Below, piece after piece: positions 1 to 5,710 of a DNA stretch of 5,758 bases (positions are counted from its first letter, which is position 1; every line of letters starts with the position of its first letter). This stretch comes from Akkermansia muciniphila (lineage in GTDB: Bacteria; Verrucomicrobiota; Verrucomicrobiia; Limisphaerales; SXTU01): the NCBI GenBank assembly GCA_945872195.1, contig CAMBZO010000189.1, positions 1-5,758 on the forward strand. Reading direction: 5' to 3'. The notes under the pieces are model-generated. The model saw nothing but the letters and a program-made list of their open reading frames with translations. It was not told where the DNA came from and did not search any database. The position numbers were made by a program, and so were the translations under genes.

Positions 1-1334
1 GCCCTCGCGAGGTAATCCGCCAAGTGGATTGTCTCCACATGACCTGCCCCGGCCTTGTCCAGACCCGCGCGCATCTGGAGCAGACACCCCGGATTCGTCG
101 TGACAACGCAGGTCGCGCCACTGCGCAGGATGTTTTCCACCTTCCTCACTTGGAGACGCTCTGCCATCTCCGGCTCTGTGAGATTGTAACTTCCGGCGCT
201 GCCACAGCAGACATCCGACTCCGGCATCTCCACGTAGTTATCCCCTGCCACCGCCTTCACGAGGACTCGCGGCGCGTGGGTGATGCGTTGCGCGTGTGCC
301 AGATGGCAAGCGTCGTGGAAGGAGACGAGCTGAGTTGAGAGTTGAAAGTTGAGAGTTGAGTGGGGGCCGCTCTCCACGAGGAACTCGCTCAAATCTTTCA
401 CCTTGGCGCTGAAGGCCGCTGCCCGCGGATCCTCAGGGAGCAGGTGGGCATACTCCTTCAACGTGGACCCGCAACCAGCGGCATTGATGATGATCGCATC
501 CAGCGCTTCGCGGGAGAAGGCCTCCAAGTTGGCACGGGCTGCGGCACGGGCTGCCGCCAGGTTCCCACCGTGGGCGTGCAACGCGCCGCAGCACCCCTGG
601 TCTCTGGGCGTGACGACATCGTATCCGGCGAGGTTCAGGAGACGGATGGTATTCTCATTCGTGCGTCCAAAGAGGACATTCATCACACATCCCCGGACGA
701 AGCCGACGCGCCCCCGTGCCGGGGAGTGGATGCCGGGTAGGAGTGAGGAGTCAGGAGTCAGAATGAGAGGAGACCTCAGTTCGGTGCTCCTGACTCCTAG
801 CTCCTGACTCCCAGCTTCTCCGGCCCGGGAGAGTTCCGGCAAGTCCCCTTCCCTCATCTCATCGGGGAGCAGGGCCAGCGCGTCTCGGAGGAACTTGGGA
901 AGACAGCGGCCGACGCCCAACCACTTGATCAGGCGCGCGGGGACAAGGGCGAGTTTCATCCGCCAAGGATGCGGGAACACGCGCTCGATCAGGACGCGAC
1001 GCAGGAAGGTCTGGAAAGGCGAGCGGCGATGGTGGCGCTCGATGTGGTCGCGCGTGGCTTCCAGCAGCTCACCATAGTGGACGCCGCTGGGACACGCCGC
1101 TTCGCAAGCGCGACAGCCCAGACAATTATCTATATGCCGGACAGCCGTCTCGACGAGAGGTATCCGCCCCTCCTGAAGAGCGCGCATGAGATAAATACGG
1201 CCCCGGGGGGAATCGTTCTCATTGCCAGTCTCCAAGTAAGTCGGGCACGAGCCAAGGCAGAGGCCGCAGTGAATGCAGGCGAGAGACTTAGCCTCGTCGA
1301 GGAAGCGCGGGAGGTTAGGGGAAGTTGAACTCAT
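1..1334 (-). CDS. glcF: Glycolate oxidase iron-sulfur subunit GlcF, 3' end cut by window edge
   Basis: GlcF carries electrons from the flavoprotein subunit of glycolate oxidase, probably to the quinone pool. I translated 444 codons from the ATG at 1334. Two ferredoxin-type 4Fe-4S motifs lie near the N-terminus: C20-x2-C23-x2-C26-x3-C30-P and C71-x2-C74-x2-C77-x3-C81-P. Two cysteine-rich CCG domains follow: C216, C248-C249-G and C288 in the first; C343 (DACH), C376-C377-GSAG and C417 in the second. Compared from memory with E. coli GlcF (407 residues), only a few C-terminal residues are missing. The protein is longer because two linkers hold translated tandem repeats, at about residues 175-199 and 325-334. 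The start fits because the first Cys motif begins at residue 20; no Shine-Dalgarno sequence precedes it. The gene lies 407 bases downstream of glcE on the same strand. The paralogous lactate-oxidising iron-sulfur protein LldE or another CCG-family protein is possible, but two ferredoxin motifs plus a GlcE neighbour favour GlcF. Confidence 0.93.
   Translation of the reverse strand, partial: MSSTSPNLPRFLDEAKSLACIHCGLCLGSCPTYLETGNENDSPRGRIYLMRALQEGRIPLVETAVRHIDNCLGCRACEAACPSGVHYGELLEATRDHIERHHRRSPFQTFLRRVLIERVFPHPWRMKLALVPARLIKWLGVGRCLPKFLRDALALLPDEMREGDLPELSRAGEAGSQELGVRSTELRSPLILTPDSSLLPGIHSPARGRVGFVRGCVMNVLFGRTNENTIRLLNLAGYDVVTPRDQGCCGALHAHGGNLAAARAAARANLEAFSREALDAIIINAAGCGSTLKEYAHLLPEDPRAAAFSAKVKDLSEFLVESGPHSTLNFQLSTQLVSFHDACHLAHAQRITHAPRVLVKAVAGDNYVEMPESDVCCGSAGSYNLTEPEMAERLQVRKVENILRSGATCVVTTNPGCLLQMRAGLDKAGAGHVETIHLADYLAR
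331..362. repeat. Heptamer tandem repeat inside glcF (GTTGARA unit)
   Basis: Four consecutive 7-base units occupy 334-361 on the plus strand: GTTGAGA, GTTGAAA, GTTGAGA, GTTGAGT. They are read through in the glcF frame as part of a low-complexity linker (about residues 325-334, STLNFQLSTQ) between the SEFLVE segment and the second CCG domain. The unit is not a multiple of three, so the array survives only because no stop arises in this frame. It differs by one base from the GGTGAAA unit found between the regulator and kinase genes. Confidence 0.85.
738..814. repeat. Heptamer arrays in inverted orientation inside glcF (GGAGTCA unit)
   Basis: The left arm at 740-760 holds GGAGTGA, GGAGTCA, GGAGTCA. 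The right arm at 787-814 holds CTCCTGA, CTCCTAG, CTCCTGA, CTCCCAG, which is the same heptamer on the other strand. Pairing 740-760 with 791-811 matches 18 of 21 positions around a loop of about 30 bases. The whole element is translated in frame within glcF as roughly residues 174-199 (GEAGSQELGVRSTELRS and on), in the linker between the ferredoxin part and the first CCG domain, where E. coli GlcF has a shorter linker. Confidence 0.85.
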
Positions 1335-1355
1335 AGGAAGTGGGTAAGGCGCGAC

Positions 1356-1420
1356 ACCCCTTCTCCCCTTCTCGGAGGAGGGGAGAAGGTGGCCGCAGGC
1401 CGGATGAGGGGTGCGGCCGC
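1356..1420. repeat. REP-like palindromic element with two adjacent hairpins
   Basis: The first hairpin pairs CCTTCTCCCC (1359-1368) with GGGGAGAAGG (1380-1389), a perfect 10-bp stem with an 11-base loop. The second pairs GGCCGCA (1391-1397) with TGCGGCC (1412-1418), a perfect 7-bp stem. The unit resembles the widespread GGGAGAAGGTGGCCG...GGATGAGGG type of extragenic palindrome known to me from several GC-rich genomes. It sits about 25-80 bases upstream of the glcF start, so it would be in the leader if glcF is read from upstream. Confidence 0.75.
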
Positions 1421-1435
1421 TTGCGCCATTACCCG

Positions 1436-1460
1436 CAACCCCTCACCCCAGCCCTCTCCC
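1436..1460. repeat. Direct repeat, copy 1 (CTCACCCCAGCCCTCTCCC type)
   Basis: These 25 bases match 1610-1634 at 24 positions, with one G/A difference at 1451 versus 1625. Unlike copy 2, this copy is not followed by the GGGAGAGGG arm, so its hairpin half appears lost; a short C- and G-rich stretch follows instead. Confidence 0.75.
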
Positions 1461-1491
1461 CCCCGCCCACGGGCCGGGGACTTGCACCCGC

Positions 1492-1581
1492 CTCCTGCTC
1501 CTAATCCTGATCCTGATCCTAATCCTGCTCCTCCCTGCTCCTGAAAGAGAGCAGGATTAGGATCAGGATGAGGAGCAGGAG
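1492..1581. repeat. Long imperfect inverted repeat made of CCTRAT/CCTGCT hexamers
   Basis: The left arm (1492-1530) is built of 6-base steps CCTGCT, CCTAAT, CCTGAT, CCTGAT, CCTAAT, CCTGCT. The right arm (1549-1581) is its reverse complement with one fewer hexamer and one mismatch, giving 32 of 33 paired positions plus a 6-base bulge. The loop is 18 bases (1531-1548). The transcript could fold into a very stable hairpin. No T-run follows on either strand, so it does not look like an intrinsic terminator. Confidence 0.8.
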
Positions 1582-1609
1582 ATGCCGCGGGAAATATCCC
1601 AAGTGCAGA

Positions 1610-1657
1610 CAACCCCTCACCCCAACCCTCTCCCCTCATCCGAGGATGGGAGAGGGA
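1610..1657. repeat. Direct repeat, copy 2, with intact REP-like hairpin
   Basis: Bases 1610-1634 repeat 1436-1460 with one difference. The copy runs into a hairpin pairing CCCTCTCCC (1626-1634) with GGGAGAGGG (1648-1656), a perfect 9-bp stem with a 13-base loop. It is the complete version of the element, and lies about 85 bases downstream of the glcE stop. Confidence 0.78.
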
Positions 1658-1741
1658 GAAGACACCGAATCGGTAGGTGTCCGGGGGCTTCACTGGCAGG
1701 TTGTTCAGGGAGGATACGGTCTCAGTCATGCTCGGAGGGAG

Positions 1742-2728
1742 TCAGAGCGGGATGGCGGGGAGTATATGATGGGGGTCGAAGGTGTCCTTGAGTCGCCCGG
1801 TCAATGCCTTCGGGGCGGTGGCCGGAGCGGGCAAGGGGGCGCCGCGATGGTGGAGTATGCCATTCGCAGCGCGCGCGAGGAAGGGGGCGGGGCCAAGTCG
1901 GGCGATGGCGACGGGCAGGGCGGAGGGCAGGACGGAGTGGGTCTGGACCGGAAGGGGGTTGGACCAAAAGGCTTGCTCAGGGTCGGGCGCATCGGCGGGC
2001 AACCCCTCATCCAGCCCCGCTCCTCTCAGTTGATGAAGGGAGCGGGTGAAGCCGGTGGCACGGGCTACTTGCCAGGCGACTTCCTCGGCGGTGCCGGCCA
2101 AGCCGAGGCGGACGGTGAAGGGGGCGGAGGCAGAGCCGTCCAGGGCGAGGTTGTGGAGATCGAGGATGACGGGGGTGAGGGGTGATTGAAGGAGGTTGAC
2201 CACGGCGGCCCATGCGGCATCGAGGGTCGGGAACTGCGCGGTGAGGAGAACTTCTGCAACGGGGAGGGGGCGGAGCTTAAACGTGGCGGCGCTGATGATA
2301 CCCAGGCTGTCGCGCGCACCGACGAAGAGCTTGAGCACGTCGTAACCGGCTACATTCTTCACCACGCGCCCACCGGAGTGGGTGACCCGACCATCGGCAA
2401 GGACGGCTTCCAGTCCGATGAGGTGCTCACGAATGGTCCCGAAGCCGCAGCGCCGGGGGCCGAAGAGGTTTTCCGAGAGCAGCTGGCGGAGGGTGACGCG
2501 CCCGGGGTGGGGCGGGTCGATCGGAAGCCACTGGCCATGCGTGGCGAGGGTGGCTTGGAGGGCGGCGAGGGTCAGGCCACCTTCGGCGGTGATGGTCATG
2601 TCCTCCGGCGTGTATTCGCGGACGGCGGCGAGGGCGGCGAGGTCCACGGCGGTGACCGGAAGCCTCGCGGCATGGCAGTCGGCGAGTTGCCGGGAGAGGT
2701 CAGCGAGCGTTGCCGGGGCGAAGATCAT
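1742..2728 (-). CDS. glcE: Glycolate oxidase subunit GlcE-like, VAO/PCMH-type FAD-binding fold protein
   Basis: This 328-residue protein matches GlcE, the second FAD-fold subunit of glycolate oxidase. The conserved core is clear: YTPEDMTITAEGGLTL (39-54), QWLPIDPPHPGRVTL (66-80), GPRRCGFGTIREHLIG (90-105), GGRVVKNVAGYDVLKLFVG (119-137) and FKLRPLP (150-156). The C-terminal LKDTFDPHHILP (313-324) fits the usual K-x3-DP-x3-LNP end, though the NPGR motif is absent. E. coli GlcE is about 350 residues. The glycine-rich FAD pyrophosphate loop expected around residues 24-27 is missing: LPVTAVDL runs straight on. The GG before the GPRR segment is RQ (81-82), and the usual GSxGTLG is GARDSLG (137-143). 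The frame stays open upstream to an ATG at 3229, but that extension overlaps the regulator gene in another frame and is low-complexity, so I chose the ATG at 2728, 37 bases after the regulator stop. No Shine-Dalgarno sequence is visible. Loss of FAD binding is possible. Confidence 0.9.
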   Translation of the reverse strand: MIFAPATLADLSRQLADCHAARLPVTAVDLAALAAVREYTPEDMTITAEGGLTLAALQATLATHGQWLPIDPPHPGRVTLRQLLSENLFGPRRCGFGTIREHLIGLEAVLADGRVTHSGGRVVKNVAGYDVLKLFVGARDSLGIISAATFKLRPLPVAEVLLTAQFPTLDAAWAAVVNLLQSPLTPVILDLHNLALDGSASAPFTVRLGLAGTAEEVAWQVARATGFTRSLHQLRGAGLDEGLPADAPDPEQAFWSNPLPVQTHSVLPSALPVAIARLGPAPFLARAANGILHHRGAPLPAPATAPKALTGRLKDTFDPHHILPAIPL

Positions 2729-2765
2729 GCAGCGGAGCGTGCGAGCGCCTTCAGGCCCAGCTTCT

Positions 2766-4031
2766 TCAGCTGCTTCTGCTCTGGGAAAGGTCCGTGTGGA
2801 TGGCAAGCACGGCGCTGGGGCACTCGTCCGCGTCGCGCATAAGGATCCAGCGGGCGCTGACAACGACCTCGGTGCCGCGCTTGGTGAACTGGCGGAGCTC
2901 GCCGCTCCACGATCCCTTGTCGAGGAGTTCCCGCTGCGCGACTGCGAAGGCGGCGGCGTCACGGTAGAGCAGCTCGGTGACTGGATGGCCCTTGATTTCC
3001 TCCGCCGTCCAGCCGAAGAGCCGTTCCGCGCCCTTGTTCCACGCGGTGATCCAGTGGCCAAGGTCGCGGACGATGATGGCGTCCTGAGCGAGGTCAATGA
3101 GGCTGGCTTGCTGGAGAATTTTCCGCTCGGTCTGCTTGCGCTCAGTGAGGTCGCGGAAGCTCCAGACGCGGCCGACAATCTGCCCGCCCACGCGCTGGGG
3201 CTGGGAGTAACGCTCGAAGATGCGACCATCCACGAACTCGATCAGGTCGCAGCTCGCGGCCTCGGGCGTGGCGTCCAGCTCGCGGAACTTCTGGTTAAAG
3301 CCCTCGGGGTCCTTGATTTGCCAGAGCACCGCATTGAGCATCTCCTGGTAGTGCTTGGACTCGATGAGCGAGGGCGGGAGGTTCCAGAGGGCGAGGAATT
3401 TTTGGTTGTGGCCTGCCATGCGGCCCGCTTGGTTCACGACGAGGATGCCGTCGGCGGTGGCGTCGAGCGTGGCCTGGGCGAGGGCGAGGGACCGCTCAAG
3501 CTGCGCGGTGCGCTCCGCGACGAGGGCCTCCAGGCTCCGCATCTGCGAGCGGACCTGCTGGGCGAGGTCGGCTTTTTCCGTGAGCGCGACGACGAGTTGG
3601 CTGACCTCGACGTTGTCGAACGGCTTTTTCAGTATCAGCAAGCGGTCGTTGCGGCCCAGCTTGCCGACCATTTCCTCCCACGAGTAATCCGAGTAGGCGG
3701 TGCAGATGACGCAATGCAGATGCGGGTCCACCTGCCACAAACGGGTGATCGTCTCCACGCCGTCCCAGCCCGGGGGCATCCGCACGTCCACGAATGCGAG
3801 GCTGTAGGGACGATTTTCCTGGATGGACTTGCTGACCAGCGCGAGGGCCTCCTGCCCCTGATACGCGCAATCCAGCTCGTATTCCAATCGCGCCTCCTGC
3901 GGCAACTCGTCCCCGAAGAGCGCCGCCTCCGCCGCGCTCAGGTCCGCCACCGACGCCGACGCCGGACAGAGGATCTTCCGGAAGTCGTCGTGGATCGCGC
4001 GATTGTCGTCGATGATAAGGAGGCGGTGCAT
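2766..4031 (-). CDS. Response regulator with receiver-PAS-PAS architecture and no output domain
   Basis: This 421-residue cytoplasmic protein begins with an enlarged receiver domain (about 1-150). The acidic pair is D8-D9, the phosphoacceptor is D82 in LAFVDVRMPPGWDG, the switch threonine is T111 in ICTAYSD, and the conserved lysine lies in LILKKPFD (K135/K136). A 20-25 residue segment between the first helix and second strand (about 21-50) makes it longer than CheY. A probable coiled coil (about 152-188, SLEALVAERTAQLERSLALAQ) leads into PAS 1 (about 185-297, ending FRDLTERK) and PAS 2 (about 305-418, ending IHTDLSQSR). The protein then stops: there is no HisKA/HATPase, GGDEF, EAL or helix-turn-helix region. 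It is probably phosphorylated by the kinase encoded 92 bases upstream. It may act through protein contacts, or be a hybrid kinase that lost its catalytic end. No ligand for the PAS domains can be named. No Shine-Dalgarno sequence is seen before the ATG. Confidence 0.93.
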   Translation of the reverse strand: MHRLLIIDDNRAIHDDFRKILCPASASVADLSAAEAALFGDELPQEARLEYELDCAYQGQEALALVSKSIQENRPYSLAFVDVRMPPGWDGVETITRLWQVDPHLHCVICTAYSDYSWEEMVGKLGRNDRLLILKKPFDNVEVSQLVVALTEKADLAQQVRSQMRSLEALVAERTAQLERSLALAQATLDATADGILVVNQAGRMAGHNQKFLALWNLPPSLIESKHYQEMLNAVLWQIKDPEGFNQKFRELDATPEAASCDLIEFVDGRIFERYSQPQRVGGQIVGRVWSFRDLTERKQTERKILQQASLIDLAQDAIIVRDLGHWITAWNKGAERLFGWTAEEIKGHPVTELLYRDAAAFAVAQRELLDKGSWSGELRQFTKRGTEVVVSARWILMRDADECPSAVLAIHTDLSQSRSS

Positions 4032-4041
4032 CAGAGCGGAT

Positions 4042-4070
4042 GAAAAGTAAAAGGTGAAAGGTGAAAGGTG
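4042..4070. repeat. Heptamer tandem repeat (AAAGGTG) between kinase and regulator genes
   Basis: Three perfect AAAGGTG units occupy 4050-4070, preceded by a degenerate copy (GAAAAGTA, 4042-4049). Read as GGTGAAA, the unit differs by one base from the GTTGAAA heptamer inside glcF. The array ends about 18 bases upstream of the regulator start (relative to transcription), where a ribosome binding site would lie nearby; the message there is pyrimidine-rich with no Shine-Dalgarno. The rest of the 92-base gap shows only a 4-bp hairpin near 4105-4122 beside a run of A, too weak to call a terminator. Confidence 0.8.
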
Positions 4071-4123
4071 GCAGCGACTGCGCCGACCACGGACAAAAGT
4101 GCGTCTGAAAAAATCATCTCAGG

Positions 4124-5701
4124 CTACTCCCGCGCCTCCGGCGGGAGGGTCGGGATCTCCAACGTGAAAGTCGCCCCCTTGCCCTCGCCATCGCTGTGGG
4201 CGGTGAGGCTGCCGCCCATCTCCTTGGCTGCCAGCGAGCCGTGGTGCAGGCCAAAGCCATGGCCCTGCGGCTTGGTGGTGAACCCATGCTGGAAAAGGCG
4301 CGCCATGCTCTCGGGCGTGATTCCGGAGCCGGTGTCCACGACGGAGATACGAATAAATTCGTGGCCATTCAGGGCGACGCGCACCGTGAGAGTTTTATCC
4401 TTCACCTCGGGCTTGTCGAGAGCGTGCTTGGCGTTGGTGAGGAGGTTCACGAGGATCTGCATGATCTTGTGGCGCTCGAGGGTTGCGGTGGGCCGGTCGA
4501 GGAACTCGCGCCGAACTCGGATTTCATGGCGGGTGAAGGAGATCGCGTTGAGCCGCAGCGCGTCCTCGACCACATCCACGACGGACATCGCCTCGTGAAT
4601 GCTCGTGACCTTCGCATAGTTCTGCTGCATGGCGATGATGGTCTTCACGTGCTCCAGGCTTTGGGCGAGGGAATCGAGTTCCTTGAGCGAGCGCGCCTGC
4701 TCGTCTTGCAAGTGAGTCGAGAGCGTCCGGAGGAAGGCGGGGACCTGCATGCCCTTCGGGTCGGTCGTGAAAAACTCGCCTAGCCTGGCCTCGTTGTCGG
4801 AAAGCATCTTCGCGACGCGCTCCACGTTGGCGACCTTGGACTTGCGGACGCTCTCGGCGACAAGCGAGGCGGAGACGTTCACGCTGTTGAGCACGTTGCC
4901 GACGTTGTGGAGCGCGCCGGTGGCAATCTCCGCCATGCCAGCCCGGCGGGCGGTGTCCACCAACTCGTGCTGCGCACGGTCGAGCGCCTCTGCGTCGGCA
5001 TTTATGCGCTGGGTGATGCGGCCGCCGTAGAAAACGGTGCTGCCCAACATCAAGAGCACGAGCACCGCGACGACGAATTCCATGCGCTGGAGCCGAGCGA
5101 ACTCCTCCATCTGCCGGTCGAAGATGCGCGCCTGAATCCCGCTGACACGCAGGCGCAGGTCGGTGAGGACGGTCATGATGCCGGCGTAGTCGCGGTTCAC
5201 GTTCACCAACCGGCGCGCGGCTTCATCGGGCTGGTCGGTTGGGAAACGGGAGAATAGTTCCTCCGCTGTCTCGACCATGCTGTCCACGGCCCCGCGGAGC
5301 TTGTTGAACTCGTCGAGGAGCTTGCGGCTCTCGTCGTTTTCGACCGCCATGAGAGCCTCCCCGCGCTTGGCCCGGAGGCGGGTGACAAAGCCGTTGTATG
5401 CCAACCGCACCTCGTCGCGCTGCCGGTCGGGGTCGCGGGAGATGAACACATTGTTGCACCTGGCCTGCACGGCCTGGACGGTGTTGATGAAGTCACCATA
5501 ATCGCGCAGCCGCCGCTCCCACGCGGAGCTGACCTCGACGCTGCGGGCGAAGGCCCCCTGCATCTGGTGGTTGAGCCAGAGGGTGAAGCCGACGGTCAGT
5601 AGATTGAAGGCGGCCAGCGCGTAGTAGAGCAGATGCCACTGATGTCGCTGGCGGGGTTTGCCGCTCTTGCCGGATGCCGAGGATGGCGATGAGTTAGACA
5701 T
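4124..5701 (-). CDS. Membrane-bound sensor histidine kinase with GALHNVGNVLNS-type H-box
   Basis: This 525-residue kinase is anchored by two membrane segments, about 23-43 (LLYYALAAFNLLTVGFTLWL) and 208-226 (EFVVAVLVLLMLGSTVFYG). They flank a roughly 165-residue, charged, probably all-helical extracytoplasmic sensor (44-207). No HAMP domain is evident; a short coiled coil (about 230-255) leads to the dimerisation region, with H265 in GALHNVGNVLNSVN as the likely phosphorylated histidine. This differs from the usual H-[ED]-x-x-[NT] motif. The HATPase_c domain has the N-box QILVNLLTNAKHAL (N419, N423), the G1 box VVDTGSGI (D456), the F-box LFQHGFTTK (469-477) and the G2 box GHGFGLHHG (480-488). 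GHGFGLH, followed by AAKEMGGSLTAHSDG, is characteristic of this subfamily. The signal is unknown. The regulator immediately downstream is the likely partner. The start at 5701 leaves a short basic N-terminus before the first membrane segment; no Shine-Dalgarno sequence precedes it. Confidence 0.95.
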   Translation of the reverse strand: MSNSSPSSASGKSGKPRQRHQWHLLYYALAAFNLLTVGFTLWLNHQMQGAFARSVEVSSAWERRLRDYGDFINTVQAVQARCNNVFISRDPDRQRDEVRLAYNGFVTRLRAKRGEALMAVENDESRKLLDEFNKLRGAVDSMVETAEELFSRFPTDQPDEAARRLVNVNRDYAGIMTVLTDLRLRVSGIQARIFDRQMEEFARLQRMEFVVAVLVLLMLGSTVFYGGRITQRINADAEALDRAQHELVDTARRAGMAEIATGALHNVGNVLNSVNVSASLVAESVRKSKVANVERVAKMLSDNEARLGEFFTTDPKGMQVPAFLRTLSTHLQDEQARSLKELDSLAQSLEHVKTIIAMQQNYAKVTSIHEAMSVVDVVEDALRLNAISFTRHEIRVRREFLDRPTATLERHKIMQILVNLLTNAKHALDKPEVKDKTLTVRVALNGHEFIRISVVDTGSGITPESMARLFQHGFTTKPQGHGFGLHHGSLAAKEMGGSLTAHSDGEGKGATFTLEIPTLPPEARE

Positions 5702-5710
5702 GAGTTGAAA

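Larger units (their letters stand above)
1335..1741. other. 407-base glcE-glcF gap filled with repeats
   Basis: This gap holds a double-hairpin REP-like element, two near-identical 25-base direct repeats and a long hexamer-based inverted repeat, each listed separately. I see no intrinsic terminator: the strong stems are not followed by a T-run on either strand. No promoter could be recognised. A minus-strand frame stays open from an ATG at 1729 to a TGA at 1331-1333, but its product is mostly translated repeat (GEGWGEGL occurs twice), so I do not call it a gene. Confidence 0.8.

Noticed and set aside
24..1328. Several plus-strand frames of 60-152 codons over the glcF region
   Set aside because: The minus-strand frame gives an uninterrupted GlcF with all cluster cysteines; the plus-strand products are composition-driven shadows.
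1436..1657. CRISPR array suggested by repeated 25-base units
   Set aside because: Only two copies, separated by about 150 bases occupied by another repeat, with palindromic REP structure and no cas genes.
1568..2185. Plus-strand frame of 205 codons rich in glycine across the gap and 3' part of glcE
   Set aside because: Glycine-rich low-complexity translation of repeats and of the antisense of glcE, with no domain.
2729..3229. N-terminal extension of the glcE frame up to an ATG at 3229
   Set aside because: It overlaps the PAS-encoding part of the regulator gene in another frame, is rich in Ser/Ala/Pro/Arg with no family resemblance, and GlcE homology begins at the ATG at 2728.
2382..4043. 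A 553-codon plus-strand open frame opposite the regulator and glcE
   Set aside because: It is an antisense shadow: the minus-strand frame encodes well-conserved receiver and PAS motifs, while this product has no recognisable domain and mirrors GC-rich third positions.
4105..4122. Possible terminator after the kinase gene
   Set aside because: The stem is only 4 bp (CTGA/TCAG) and the T-run lies in the loop rather than after the stem.
4196..4783. Plus-strand frames opposite the kinase gene
   Set aside because: The minus-strand kinase motifs (H, N, G1, F and G2 boxes) explain this DNA fully; the plus-strand products show no domain.
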